Source of the DNA: Phlyctochytrium arcticum
Taxonomy: Eukaryota > Chytridiomycota > Chytridiomycetes > Chytridiales > Chytridiaceae
Direction of reading: 5' to 3'
Length of the DNA: 64,000 nucleotides
Assembly: GCA_025602905.1 (NCBI GenBank)
Contig: JAHLKI010000014.1
Span: 682,001-746,000 of the forward strand
In this document: positions 20,908 to 33,311 of the stretch, piece after piece
Layout of the letters: every line of letters starts with the position of its first letter
Numbering within the stretch: the stretch's first letter is position 1
Program-made: the position numbers and the translations under genes
The notes under the pieces: model-generated
The model's database searches: none
The model's input: the letters and a program-made list of their open reading frames with translations, nothing else
Told to the model about the DNA's origin: nothing

Positions 20908-23900
20908 ATGGGGGAGATCGCTAATCTGACCGAGACTGTGTACCCAGCAATGACTGTCATGGATGTAGCAGTTTATGCAAAACTGGTTGGGGAAAGGAAT
21001 ATTCTGCTGTTGGATTATTCTTGTGCTGATGAACCCAACTGGAAAAGCGTACAGCAACAGCTGATCGCAAGGCTCAGTACAGAAGAGTCTTGGCTTGTGA
21101 TTGTATCAGACAAAGTGCTAAAAACCAAGGAAATCGAGGTCGAGATATTCAAGCCATACGGTTTCGACTTGGACCCGGTAGTCTATCAGTGGATCAATCC
21201 CCAGAAAGCCATCTCGAAAAAGGAGAACTTGCTTGTTTCCACCACTATGTTTGTTATGGTTGCCAGGAAGCCAAGGAAACTTGGTGCAATTGATGCCGGA
21301 CTAGCGGGAGTAAGTTGTCCATGGATAATGCCATTTCAATTGTGCTCATCGGTGTGTGGTTCGAAGGTATTGAACCTGCCTGGTGCGAGAGGAAACTCCT
21401 GGGTTGTGGAAGACATGTCATCCAAGGAGTGGAGACCATGTGAAGTGAAAAAGGGCAAAAGCAAGAAAGTCGTCCCGGTCAAGGTCCCCCTTCACCCACC
21501 CGCATTGTTCTGGCAGCGGCTTTTCACGACAATACTGGAGCTGACCCCGAAGCAGCCGTTTACTCTGACAGCTGTTGAGGTGGATTCCTGGGAAGCAGCA
21601 TTGGCTCTTTCCACTTTGGGTATTTGTACAACCCTCTGCTATGCCAATCGGCAAAAATTACACTGTGAAGCATTAGCAGAGCACTGGAACACTAAGGGTA
21701 TTAAGCGTACTGAGCCCGATTCCTTCAAGTAATCGCCTTTTTGGTTTTTTTTTTAAATGTTTACTGACTCTTGGCGATCAGGGATCTCGTGGGTCTAGAA
21801 GGAACAAAGCTGTTAGTGGCAGTGCACAAAGGTGAAGGCCTGGGAAAGCGAAAAGCTATTGGAGGGCAAAGAATTGTAAAGAAGGACGAAAGCAATGTTG
21901 GTGAAGGTGAGAATGGTAGCCTATGTACAGTAACATCCGTCAAGATACTGAGTAAGAACTTGCAGGTGATGAAGACAGCGGGGACAATGATGACCGGGAG
22001 CAGTCTGTCCCACTGGCACGTGACTTGGACCTGGGCCTAGACGGTGATGAAGGCATCAATGAATCTGACCTTGAAGGGGATGCTACCACCAGCAATCAGC
22101 ATTTGTTCGGTAAAAGTTTGCATCCAGAGGCACAAAAAAAGGGTAATTTTTCAGGCATATTTGCGTTCTATTTAATGTTCCTGGGAATATTGAGATTTGT
22201 TTGGTCTCTTTAGATACTGACAAGGCAGAAAAGGAAATTGACAGCCAAGATGAAACGGAAGCACAGGCTGCTATTCCCAACTCTCTAAAGCGTAACGTGA
22301 CGGCTGCTGATCTCGATGCAAGTGTTGCCAGTGCTGTTGCCCTGGGGTCACGGAAGCGCCGAGCTCCTCAGGCGGCGGCTGCCAAATCTCCACGGGTCTT
22401 CATGCCCTTTCTCCACCCCTATGAGTCACGTCCGTTGTTGGCATGGTTTTTCATGGAGTGCACAGCCACTTGCGGCCGTGCTTGCCTGGCCCCAGGCCTG
22501 GCCCAGTGCCCGGTATTGCCTGGTTAGTTGCGTGGTTGCCCCCCGCTCACTACACGGGTATACGGAGCAAACATAGCATGTTCACCATCTATATAGAGCA
22601 TGCTTGTTTGGGTCAAATGCTTCAAGAAAACTGCTGAAAATGCCAGGAGAATACTGGCGATACTGGAACGGAAATGTAATTGTAGACAAAAGATAGATGT
22701 AAAAGGAAAAATCAGTTTTTTGCTGCACAACTCTTGTAAGTGTGGCCCGACGACCCACAACCGGAGCATCGCGGTGCAGCCCGAATTTTGCGTGGTGCCT
22801 CTGAGCTGCTTCCAGGTGCGGGGACGTTCGAGTCGGAAATATTGTCGAAAATTGTTTGCGCGGCTTGCGTAGCTACAAGAGCAGACGGACATTGCGTTCT
22901 GTCATGCCCACGTGCCTGGCACACTCCACAGTGTCGTTGGCTCGCTTGCAGCTGGCTTTCTGCGATCTCTGCCGATGTCCGCAGCCTTTTATTCCCACGC
23001 CCATGCGTAGAATTGGTAAAGCGACCGACTGGAGGTTCAAGCACCTCCGAGCTGGAGGTGACTGGCTGCAGATGCCATCTTGAAGTGAAATCACTCATCT
23101 TCAATCCACGATCCTCTCTCCGCATAGCTAATATCTCATGCGCACACGGCATACCCATGACTGTTCTATGCCATGAGGTGCATGGTTTCAGGACCAATGA
23201 CCCTTCGCTCAAAACAGTGTTAGGATCATTGGCTTTGACAATCCTATCTGCCTTGATTCGTTCTTGGTCAAGAATGGTGAGTATGTGCAAAGAAAGGCGT
23301 TGATTAACTTCCGAGTAGAAAGGCTTGACTTTGACACGGGTTATGAATCTTTTTTTCTGCTTTTCTTGTATATCATCTTCGGTGAGAAAGCGGTGGATGG
23401 TGTTCGAGTTTGCAACGACAGCAGCCTGATAATTCGCCATCTGCTGGTCGCAATTTCTTTTGATAGTTTGATACAACGTGAAGATGGTGGAGTTGGCAGA
23501 GCCGTTGGACTTGATAGAAGCCCAGTGCTTTCCTTCGACGCGCGAAGTCACAGTTGCATTCAAATGTTGATGTTTATCGATAAACACGCTGGCCCAATGT
23601 TGGCGTAAGGGCATCTTGTTCTTTTCCAGATAGGCGAACGTTGCCTTGTCAATGTCCTTCTCCATCTGTTCCCAGAGTTGAAAAAAGCTTTCCTCTGTAG
23701 TAGCGCTTTCCAGTTCCATCCATGCCCTATATTGAAATATCTGAGCAATCACAGGTTATGAGCATTGGAATATAGAACCTACTCTTTGAATTCGGAGAAT
23801 GCTTCTGCATCATGCTTCTCGTCGTTGTCAACAAAATTCTTCTGGCAATGTTTTTTTATATTCTGCCACAAGTGCCATCGGCACAGGATGATCTTCGTAT

Positions 23901-25804
23901 TAGGCCACTGAGCTTTCACGGCTGCAATGAAGGCGGTGTCGCAATCAATGACAACGACGTGTGGTGGCTTTGACAGCGAAGCTGTCAGACGATCAAGCGC
24001 AATCTTATAATCTTCAGTCGTTTCGTTTGCCATCAGCATAAACGCGCCGGAAAAGGAATGAAAGGTGTCGGTGATTCCCACGACGTGGAGAAGCGGCATT
24101 CTGTGCCGGTTTGTCCGGTAGGTACAGTCCATTATGAGAACATCGCCAAACTTTTCTAAAAGCTTTGCCATCTCCCGCTAGATGCCACGAGGATTAAAAG
24201 AAAATAAGACAAGGTTTTGAGCCATCGAACTCACATCAGTTTGAAAGAAAAGGTGAGTCAAGACATTCTCTTCATTCTGGACCACGTCTGTAACAACACC
24301 TTGCTCCACAGACTGGGAAAGGGTGTCGAGCAGTGCTGTCAAGGGAGAACGTCCCTGCAGTATGTTTTCCATGGTTTTCGAGTTTTGATTCGTGATTTCT
24401 TTGAGTGTCACCAATGGCCGAGACGTGTGCTTGTTGATGGTAGCCAAGATCTCTCGCGGTTTTGTGCCCGCCTCGATCATATTTTGGATTTCCCGGGACA
24501 CAGTAGGATTTTGGGTAAAACGCCGAGCTTGAAACATAGTCTTCAACCCCGCCATTGTCAACTGCATGTGTCCCGTATGGGTTCCTGAGCCCACGGTATC
24601 GGACAATTTGATTGACCATTCTCCCACAACCCCTTTGTTCACTACACCCTTCAGAATTGCCATATAGCCGCAACCGGTCTTTTTGCTCCCCTTTTTGCAC
24701 AGTGGCACACCTTGGTCCTTAGGCTTTATACTCGCCGTGGCATGCGCAGGGGCGCCAGATTTTGTGAACTGCGCTTCCTGGCCCAGAAACGCGTTGCTCC
24801 CTTAGGTTCGCGATAGCAAATCCGTTCTCGATGGCAAACTGCTTCAAAGCATGATCTGCTTCCTCTGCGGTGGCAAATGGACCGGAAGGAGGGAGGGGCG
24901 CGGTCCATGCTGCGCAAACAAGGTTTATTTAAGCGTGTGAACCTTTACTGTCTTTGGGCGCAATCATACCATCAGAAGTCGTGGCATCTCCAGAACTGTT
25001 CTGGTCATCAAGCCTCCCGTCATCTTCCGCACCGTTTGAAGTGGCATTCTCGCCGTCGTCGTTCAAGCCGATATGGGGTTCTAGGATGACAATGAGCCAA
25101 ATGAGCTTGATGACCAACAAACATTGAAGAGGAATACTTTACCTCCAAGCTGAATTTGACCACTAGGCTGTGTATTGGTCGAGTCGTTGTGAGCCTCGTC
25201 GGTAGCGTTCAACCCAATACTGATTTCTGCTGTAAGTAAACAATTCGGCGCATGAGATTTTCCATGGTTCATCATTGGCTTCAAGGGTGTAAAGTTACCC
25301 TCAGACGAAGTAGGAGCCCTATGACCCACAGGCTGTACCGCCCGCAACGCTGTTTGCATGAGAGTTGGAGTAACCGGGGTTAAAGCCATCAGGTCTGTCA
25401 TCCTCTGTGATAGCTTTCTGCTGGCTTCATTATGCTCATCTATTAATGCGAGCATGGCATTATAGACATCCTCAGACTGGGTGCTGTTGGAGGACATATC
25501 TTTTATCGAGTTTGTGTGGGACGTTGCTTGCTAAAGGAGTATTTGCAAGCAAGGGAGGGTAAAATGGATCTGAGCCAAAGATTGTCGGACTTTTGTCCGG
25601 GCAAGTGGCTGTGAACCCACTTTACAAAGGGGCTTTGTGAGTCACCATGACAGGGGGTGGAGAAATGGCAAGAAGACCCGTGGAGATTTGGCAGCCGCCC
25701 CTCAGGCTGCCATAGAGAATGATGAGTCAGCAGCTGCTGCACCCAAAAGCCGCGTTGAGAGTAAGAGCAATGCTCTTGTTTCAAAGACATCTCGACGAAA
25801 GTAG
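20908..25804 (+). CDS. H3: unrecognised multi-exon gene, last exon interrupted by MULE B
   Basis: ATG at 20908. Exon 1 is open to a GT at 21731. Three further GT-AG introns (about 21731-21780, 21908-21966 and 22110-22213) join in phase to exons rich in Asp, Glu and Lys. The last exon is split by MULE B after codon block RKRRAPQ at 22365. Removing the element and one 8-bp duplicate continues the frame at 25708 to a TAG at 25802-25804, ending SKTSRRK. An AATAAA lies at about 25871. The N-terminal third has NILLLDY, WLVIVSD and TTMFVMVARK, which could be strands of a Rossmann or methyltransferase-like fold, but no DPPW or SAM motif is clear. The tail is acidic then basic, nuclear-looking. Function unknown. 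The true start could be further upstream. Confidence 0.6.
22374..25699 (-). mobile_element. MULE B, full-length, 8-bp target-site duplication
   Basis: 3326 bp. Both ends read GGCGGCTGCCAAATCTCCAC, a perfect terminal match, and similarity continues inward. CCTCAGGC flanks it at 22366-22373 and 25700-25707. It is the same family as MULE A (ends differ at one internal base, G/C) but lies in the opposite orientation. Insertion is inside an H3 coding exon. Confidence 0.92.
22712..25497 (-). pseudogene. MULE B transposase, one frameshift
   Basis: ATG at 25497 starts a coiled-coil exon ending LTPVTPTLMQ, as in MULE A. The FAR1-like region starts near 24900 (CACHGEYK). One extra base near 24727 shifts the frame, after which it reads on from 24708 (KKTGCGYMA, THTGH). 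An intron with donor GTGAGT lies at about 24235-24178. The DDE domain reads MDCTYRTNRHRMPLL, VIDCDTAFIAA and CRWHLWQNI. The last exon (23752-22712) has SRVEGKHWA, GMPCAHEI and two CCHC knuckles (CGVCQARGHDRTQC, CSGCGSSGHTYKSC). By eye the catalytic domain is roughly 80 percent identical to MULE A, so the two belong to different sublineages rather than one recent burst. Confidence 0.88.
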
Positions 25805-26430
25805 TTCTACCATAAAGTTTTCCATGTTTCATGTACCTTTTTCGAATCTGATCATTTGTCCAAGTCTGCCAATAAAGTACAGTCATTTCTGATTCTCAAA
25901 CATTTGCTCCATGGTCAGCCACTGCAGTGCTCTCTGCTCCTAGATTTAGTCCGGCCGGAAACATGTGCTGGAAACATCACTAGAAAGTGTCCGGAAAAAT
26001 CTACATCACAAAGGCAATGAATTTTTTGCCCGGACAGTATTTGACCCCCGGACAATTCCAAGTGTGACACCCGGGACCTGAGTGAACCAGTCAAGACTGC
26101 CTGTGACCTGAAGCTATGAAAGTGGCAACAAAAGAAAGTCAACCAAGAAGGAGAGCCGATTACTATATAAATAAGAAGGATTCCTTGCAAGATCATGAGG
26201 ATGCCCAAATCACCTTCCGCTTCGGAGGCATACTGTGGATTGCGTGTCTGAATTCTAGGCTGCTGTGAGTAAAGTCCTAGATAAAGTCACAGAATACGCT
26301 TTTCATACCGTTTGAGCTTTGCTTCGAGGTTTAAGTGGGCGTATGTAGTTGTAAAGTTTGCAGTGAATTGGACAGATGGTGGACGAATGTTTTTAAAAAA
26401 CGTATGGTGGAGTGCGGATGTCGGATCGGA
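25805..26430. other. H3 3' flank and possible LTR fragment
   Basis: Contains a polyadenylation-type AATAAA at about 25871. Further on, TGTGACACCCGGG at about 26065 followed by a TATATAAATAA about 110 bp later looks like a Ty3-type LTR promoter, but I found no matching right end or duplicate. CCGGACA recurs three times at 25950-26060. Confidence 0.35.
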
Positions 26431-27360
26431 TTACCTTTTAGTATGATGACTGTGCCGTCTCCTATTAAATGCCGGGGTGCGCTGAGCTGTACCTTCCAAA
26501 AAAATTGGCTTGCCATCTAGCCTCCAATGTTTGTAGAAGTTGGTTGGTAATACGGTCTTGCCCTTGTCCCAGATTTCGCGAATACGATGCCGACACGCGA
26601 TCCCGAATGCCACTGTCAGCCTATTGGTGCAAGGGTCATCAGGATTCTCTCTTGCCCGCATCATTGAATCGGCCAATTGGTCTGCAGCAATCTCAAGTGC
26701 GTGTTCGAAAATCTTCTTGGCAACTGTACTGAAGATCGCATGGGCAGCCACAGGGTATTTGAGGTGGCTGTTTCTTTCCATACAAAGACCGAGTTTGTCG
26801 TCTCGGTTTACGAGGCACCGCTTGATGTCTCGAACGACTTCCAACAAGTTCTTCGTGGGCAACAGGATGTACGTCTTTAGCATGTGGTGCGCCCCTTCGA
26901 CCCGGGACGTTTGTACCTGGCCCAAGTGCTTGAACTTGTTGGTCCACGCTGCAACAAACATTTCTTTTTAGGGGCCTATCCACTCGTCCTGGATATTCTA
27001 TACATTAAAGCAAGGTTTCCATTTCACGTGTAAATCCCGTGACCTCGAGCCCGCAGGCCGAGTCCCGAAGCTCTGGATCATGTAGCCGAATATAGGTAAA
27101 TGTGGGAAAACACGGAACGAGTCGCATTTTGGCATGGCGTTGTAGATAGCAGAGCGCATTTGGCTCTGTAACATAGACACGCTTTTTTTCCGAGTTTTCT
27201 TCTGTGTCTTCTCCAGAGTTTTCTTCTCAATAAAAACAATTTTCTCTCCCAGTAATCACCCTGAGTCCAGTATACGATTTGCTGCTATTCACTTTGTACG
27301 TTTATTTTACTTTACCCCAAGCTCAGCGACTAACTCCTTGAGCAGATCTACTGTATCATC

Positions 27361-30300
27361 ATGTCGTCCGTCATGAGAGCCATCGAAGAGCGCGCTCGGG
27401 CGCTCATTGCTCAACATGGAAGTGCTGCCGCTGCCCTTGATGCCCAACTGCAGGACTCTCCCGCCGGCCCATCCACTCGAATGCGCCAAGACAGTGTCCA
27501 AGGACTCATTGCGCAGCATGGGAGCGTGGTACGCGCCGCTCGAGTTATCTTTGGTGCGCCAATCTTACCAACTCCCTCCCTCACCACGACATTTGCTGCC
27601 GGGTCATTGCCCAACCCCGCCGTAATCCGGCCCCTCGCACCATTCAGGCTCATCTGCTGGCATTACCAGTGAGACTAAGGCCATTCACCAACAACGACCA
27701 CTGGGCACCTTCGAGACTTCACTGTGGCCCCCAGAACGCTATCTGTACCAATTGCAATGCGCGCATGTGGCCGCAAGAGTCTGTCGGGAAGTCAGCCGAT
27801 GGAGAGCCGTTGTTTTCACTATGCTGCCAGCGTGGCAAGGTCCGACTGCCATCTTTACCCGAAACCCCTCCGATGTCGGCGGATCTTTATCTCTCCAGCA
27901 GTTCCTTGGCAAAAAAATTCTGCAAAAACATCCGCAAATTTAACACGGCGCTCAGCTTTACCTCCATGGGGGCCAAGATCGACGAGCGAGTGACTGGCCG
28001 CGGGGGTCCCCCATCTTTTCGCATTCAAGGAGAGGTTTGCCATCTTATGGGATCTTTGCTTCCAACACCTGGAGAAGTTCCCCTTTTTTCTCAGTTGTAC
28101 ATCTGCGATACCGAGATTGGTGGCTCTAACCGGCCCTTTGTCATCTCGGAATCAGATGAGCCTCTTCTGCAAAACTTGCATGCGATGCTAAAGGAGGTGA
28201 ACCCGTATGCGCGCTCGTTTAGGACAGCCCACGAGCAGTTGCGGGATAGTGCGGAATCTCTCGTTAACGTCACAATGCGGTTACTGGCAAAACGGGCGCG
28301 GGATGGACGTACATACAGTACAATCTACCCACCGCTGATGAGGTAGCGGCTCTGATGATTGGAGATGGTTCCTAAGATGTAAATCAACGGGATATTGTTA
28401 TTCAACACATTGGCGGGCGGCTCAAGCGTATATTCGAGTCATATGTTGGTTACTCTGCCCTCCGATATCCGCTTCTCTTCCCGCGAGGGCAGGATGGGTG
28501 GCACCCAAACATTCTCTATTCTGACGCCGTTGAAGCTCCGGCCGATGTCCCCGAGGCGGAACCAGCTGGAGGGGAGGCTGCTAATGACCTTCAACCTAAA
28601 ACCACAAGAACGCGCGTATCAATGCGGGAGTTCTCGGCCTACCGCTTGCAAGTGCGATCGACGGATGGAGTTGCGTTGATGAGGTCGGGTCGTCTTCTTC
28701 AGCAATTTATCGTCGATAGTTATGCATCGCTTGAGCAAAACCGTCTCAACTTTAACAAGCTCAACCAGGAAAAACTATGCGCCGACGTGTACCAAGGCCT
28801 CCAAGACGCAGTTATGGCCGGGGATTTCGACGGGAATGCCGTCGGGCGTCGAGTCGTCCTACAGTACCTTCCTCATTCACTGGCAGCCCGCGGAATATGA
28901 TGCAAAACTACCAGGAGGCTATGGGAATTTGCGCTCAGTTTGGCCGTCCTGATATTTTTTTGACCTTTACCTGTAACCCCAAATGGCCCGAGATTACTGA
29001 ATCGTTACTGCCCGGCCAGACCGTAGCCGACCGTCCTGATCTCACCTCAAGGGCTTTTCAATTGCGGCAGAAGCAACTTCATGCCGATCTGCACAAAAAG
29101 AAAATCTTTGGCGAGACCATTGCCAGGTTGCGCGTCATTGAGTTCCAAAAGCGCGGTCTGCCTCATTCCCATAGTCTTATTTGGTTTGCGGAGGGTTCTA
29201 AGCTGCGCTCAGTTGAGGACATAGATCGCCTAATTAGCACTGAGCTTCCGGACAGAGTCAAACATCCTTTGGCATTTGCAACAGTATTTACTTGCATGAG
29301 GAAAATGGCAAGTGCTCTAAAGGATTTCCTCATACCTATCGTGATGCAACCTCCGTCGACACTGACGAATACCCCAAATACCGCCGGAGGAACAATGGAG
29401 AAACCGTTGAGGTCAACGGCGTTGCCCTTGGCAATCAATGGGTCGTTCCCCACAACCTGTACCTTAGCACGAAATACGACTCCCACATCAACGTAGAGAT
29501 CGTTAGCAATGTGGGGGCTGTTAAGTATCTGTTCAAGTATGTGTACAAGGGACATGACAAGGCGACGGTAGTTCTTGCGCAGGAGTGGGCCAGCAATGAA
29601 GGTTCCTCAAACCCGCCAGAGGCCACGAATGAGATTAAACAGTATCTTGATTGCCGATATGTCTCTGCTTCCGAAGCCAGCTGGCGACTATTCGATTTTG
29701 GCCTCCACGAGCGTTCTCCAGCCGTAGAACGACTTCCCTACCACTCACCAAATGAGCAATTGGAAATGTTTCCCCAGAACTCAGATATTCGCGCAATAGT
29801 AGGGAGGCCTCTCCAGAACAGTCAGTTGGAAGCCTATTTGACGGCAAACGCAGACCCAAACAAAGCGGAATTGGCCAACACTCTGACCTACAGTCAGTTT
29901 CCCCAAAAGTTTGTGTGGAACGCGCGGTTGAAAGCATGGACCATCCGCAAACAGGGGTTCACAATCGGCCGACTCTACTACGCACCACCGGCAGCTGGAG
30001 AACGTTGCTACCTGAGAATGCTATCGACTACCGTCAAAGGGGCAACTTCCTTACAAAGTTTACGGACGGTGCTCGGTGTTGAATACCCTACATTCAAGCA
30101 GGCATGCATTGCCCTAGGTCTGTTGGAAGATGACGACGAGTGGCATACGGCATTGGCGGAAGCTACAATTTGGCAATCGGGCAAGCGTCTGCGTGATTTG
30201 TTTGCCTACATGGTACTTTTCTGTGATGTTACCGATCCCTTAGCTTTGTGGAATAGTCATTGGGAAGCGCTAAGTGATGATCTTCAGCACCGAGCTCGAC

Positions 30301-31941
30301 GGGAGACAGGCAATAACGGACTGATTCTGACCGAAGATGCTCTGAGAAATCGTGCGTTGTATGAATTGCAGGAGATATTGGTGTCGCGCGGGAAATCTCT
30401 AGCCATTTATACTCTGCCTCCTACCACTTTTGTGCCTTTTGTCGCTGCTGCCAACCAATTGATTCAAGAGCAGCTGAATTTCGACCAAACTGCTCTGACG
30501 GAGGAAGCCGCTGCCAATCAAGCTCGACTCAATGCCGACCAAAGTATGGCATATGAAACAATCTTAGATTCAGTCACCGGCCGGCACGGCAAGATCTTTT
30601 TTGTAGATGGCTGCGGAGGCACAGGGAAAACTTTTGTCTGGAACACATTGATGGCCCGGATCCGAGGACAGGGAAAAATTGTTCTTGCCGTAGCTTTGTC
30701 AGGTATTGCCGCCCTCCTCTTACCCGGAGGTCAAACTGCGCATTCGAGATTCGGTATCCCAATTCAGTTAACAGACCAGTCAAGTTCGCGAATCACGGAG
30801 CAAGGACCTGAGGGATCTTATCATTTGGGATGAGGCCCCCATGCAGCACCGTTTCGCATTTGAGTGCGTTGACCGAATGCTCCAGGATGTCATGGACTCA
30901 ACACAACCTTTTGGAGGCAAAACGGTCGCTATGGGCGGTGACTTTTGGCAAATCTTACCAGTCATCGTCAGAGGCGGCAGAGAAACCATTGTAGCCTCAT
31001 CTCTCCCTCGATCTCTTCTCCGGCCGCATGTCCACATCCTCCGTTTGCATATCAACATGAGGGTGGTGAACGCAGACTCCCCCGAAGCTGCCGACTTTGC
31101 CCATTGGGTTCTGGACGTGGGAAACAATGCGCTTCCGAAAGTCGCAGCAACCGAGGGCGGTGAACGTGATTTGATCAAGATCCCCCTTGATCTTTGCTTG
31201 CCGGAAGAGGAGCAAGATCTCGAGGGATCGATAAACCACGTATATCCGGACTACCACGATCATGTTGGCGACGCATGTTATCTGATGGAACGAAGCATTC
31301 TCACACCAAAGAATGACAATGTGGACGAAGTCAATGACAAGATGCTCGACAGTTTACCTGGGGATGCCCGGGAATACCTGAGCGCAGACTCTGTTGACAC
31401 AGGTGTCACAGAGGAGCGGGAGGGTGAAATACTTCGAGAGGCTCGCTTTCCCGTCGAATTCTTGAACTCAGTCAAGGTGAGTGGTCTGGCAAACCACAAC
31501 CTGAGACTGAAGATTGGAGTTCCCATCATTCTTTTGCGCAATCTCAATCATTCGCTCGGTCTTTGCAATGGCACCCGCCTCATGGTCGAACGTTTGGGCA
31601 ATAGAGTCATTGAAGCCAAAATTCTCACGGGCACCAACGTTGGCTGTGCCTTCTTCATACCAAGAATTCTCATGACCACTAATGAAGGGGATTTACCTTT
31701 TGTCTTAAGAAGACAACAGTTTCCCATTAGAGTTGCCTACGCAATGACTATCAACAAGAGCCAAGGACAGACCATGACACATGTCGGCCTATACTTACCT
31801 ACCCTGGTCTTCGCGCATGGACAACTTTATGTGGGCGTGTCGCGAGTTACCGGTCGGCAGTTCCTCAAGATTTTGAATTTACAGGGCCCCAAGGGCTATG
31901 TACGAAACGTAGTCTACAAAGAAGTTCTGAATAATGTCTAA
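27361..31941 (+). pseudogene. Helitron Rep/helicase (RepHel), several frameshifts
   Basis: ATG at 27361. An N-terminal Cys region (CTNCNARMW ... CCQRGKVRLP), then the Helitron_like_N part with the HUH nuclease motif in FQKRGLPHSHSL near 29160. After that comes a PIF1/RecD-type helicase: Walker A GGTGKTF at 30616, DEAPM, GGDFWQILPV, and the C-terminal INKSQGQT with LYVGVSR, ending at a TAA at 31941. The product would nick, unwind and re-join single strands in rolling-circle transposition. The reading frame changes near 27660, 28310, 28880, 29290 and 30800, and there is a TAA at about 28375. The helicase end (30841-31941, 366 codons) is the best preserved part. Confidence 0.88.
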
Positions 31942-32130
31942 TCCCCTAATCTACTTTGTCTTCTAATTACTCTTATCTTACTTTCCCCTCTATTTACTCT
32001 TACTTGCTTTCCTCTAATTTAGTCTCACCTACTTTCTCCTCTAATTACTTTACCTACTTTCCCTTCTATTTTTTCTTACTGCTTTTCTGTTTTAAAGACG
32101 TAATCAACTTTCTCTTCTATTGATATCATA
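31942..32130. repeat. Pyrimidine-rich imperfect repeat in Helitron 3' region
   Basis: About 190 bases dominated by C and T on the plus strand, built from variants of CTAATTACTTTACCTACTTTC. It lies between the helicase stop and the 3' hairpin. It may have grown by slippage. Confidence 0.6.
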
Positions 32131-32202
32131 ATCCTCTTTTGTCAATCCAATACAATTGCCAATGCAAAACACATCACTCATTCCATACTCTCATGTCTAT
32201 AA

Positions 32203-32219
32203 CGCAGAGTTTTCTCGCG
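32203..32219 (+). terminator. Helitron 3' terminal hairpin
   Basis: CGCAGAG-TTTT-CTCGCG forms a six-pair stem with one bulged A. It ends 11 nt before the inferred right end of the element, the position where Helitron 3' hairpins act as replication terminators in known families. Confidence 0.5.
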
Positions 32220-33311
32220 TGGCTACCCTCGTACTGAACAACGCGTGGGCATTCTCCCTGCCAGGTAGAGGTAAATTGAGCCCATTCGGCTTCAAAAGCA
32301 TCCGGGGTCATTGCTGTCATAACCTTTCGGAATCCCCTCTCCAACTCGTCCCAACGATCTTCACCCCTGACCACGCACTTCAAATTTGCTCCCAAATTCT
32401 TCCAAATGTGCCATCGGCACAGGAGAACTTTTGCACAGGGAATTTGTGCAGCTAAAGCATTCATCAGTGCCGTCTCACGATCAGTGGCAATGACAGCGGG
32501 CAATCGGTATCCGTTGAACAGGCAATCCAACATCGACTTGACGGCCCAATCGTACCCATCCTGGTCCTCTTTTGTCATGAATGAGAAACCAATGGAAAAA
32601 GTTTGGTTGATTGGTGTCATGCCGACAATGTGGAGGAGCGGTAACCTGTATCTATTTGTTTTGTAAGTGCAATGCATCAGAATTGCTGTCTGGTACGTGC
32701 GGGCCCACACCAATGACGTTGTATGGGTAAAGAACAATGCCATCAAATGGCCGTCATCGTTTCGTCTCAAGCGGTAGACCCATTGGTCGCTATCTTCAAG
32801 CTCCTCAATCAAGGTTTCGGGCGAGGTGCGACCATTCGAGTCGGCTTTCATTCCCTTCTTGATGACGTTATATACGGCTTGTTGGGAGATATTGGTGTTA
32901 GGGTCGTCGTCTCTGATTGTGCTAATGATGGTGGCCGGGACAACCCCAGACCGGTGCATACAAACGATTTCGTCGACAACGGAAGCTTGTAAGCGCCGGT
33001 TGATGGAGAGGTTTTGCGGGCGACAAGCGGGTCCATGGTTATGTCCACTCTGGGTGACCTCGGTAACACGGTAGAGGCCATCATCCTGTAGTTTGGCAGT
33101 CAAACTGAACGGACATTTTTCCGCCTTGCTGCCCATATTCTTGTGTTGGGCCCCGGGAGGAAGAGGCTTGCGTGAACCAGACAGTTTGTTGGTGTCTCTG
33201 CCGTGGAAGCATTGAAAGGTCAACTTTCGCCCACCCTTTGCGCTACGCCGTTTAATGATGGCGTATCCTTGAGAACAGGAATGTATGTTCAGACCCAAGT
33301 ATAGATCTTCA

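Larger units (their letters stand above)
26995..32230 (+). mobile_element. Autonomous-type Helitron inserted in MULE D
   Basis: 5236 bp between GGAT (26991-26994) and GTACTG (32231-) of MULE D. The left end ATTCTATACATTAAA is shared with the repeat at 20296, which supports it as a true terminus. The right end has a hairpin (32203-32219) followed by 11 nt, the layout of Helitron 3' ends, but the final bases are CCCTC rather than the usual CTRR, and no A|T target is evident. No target-site duplication, as expected for a rolling-circle element. The ends are therefore inferred from the host MULE frame, not from canonical termini. Confidence 0.75.

Noticed and set aside
20281..21057. 258-codon minus-strand frame
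   Set aside because: It runs through the tandem repeat and antisense to H3; repeated blocks keep it open. No motif.
26065..26330. Possible solo LTR starting TGTGACACC
   Set aside because: A TATA-like site is present but no right end with a matching 5-bp duplicate was found.
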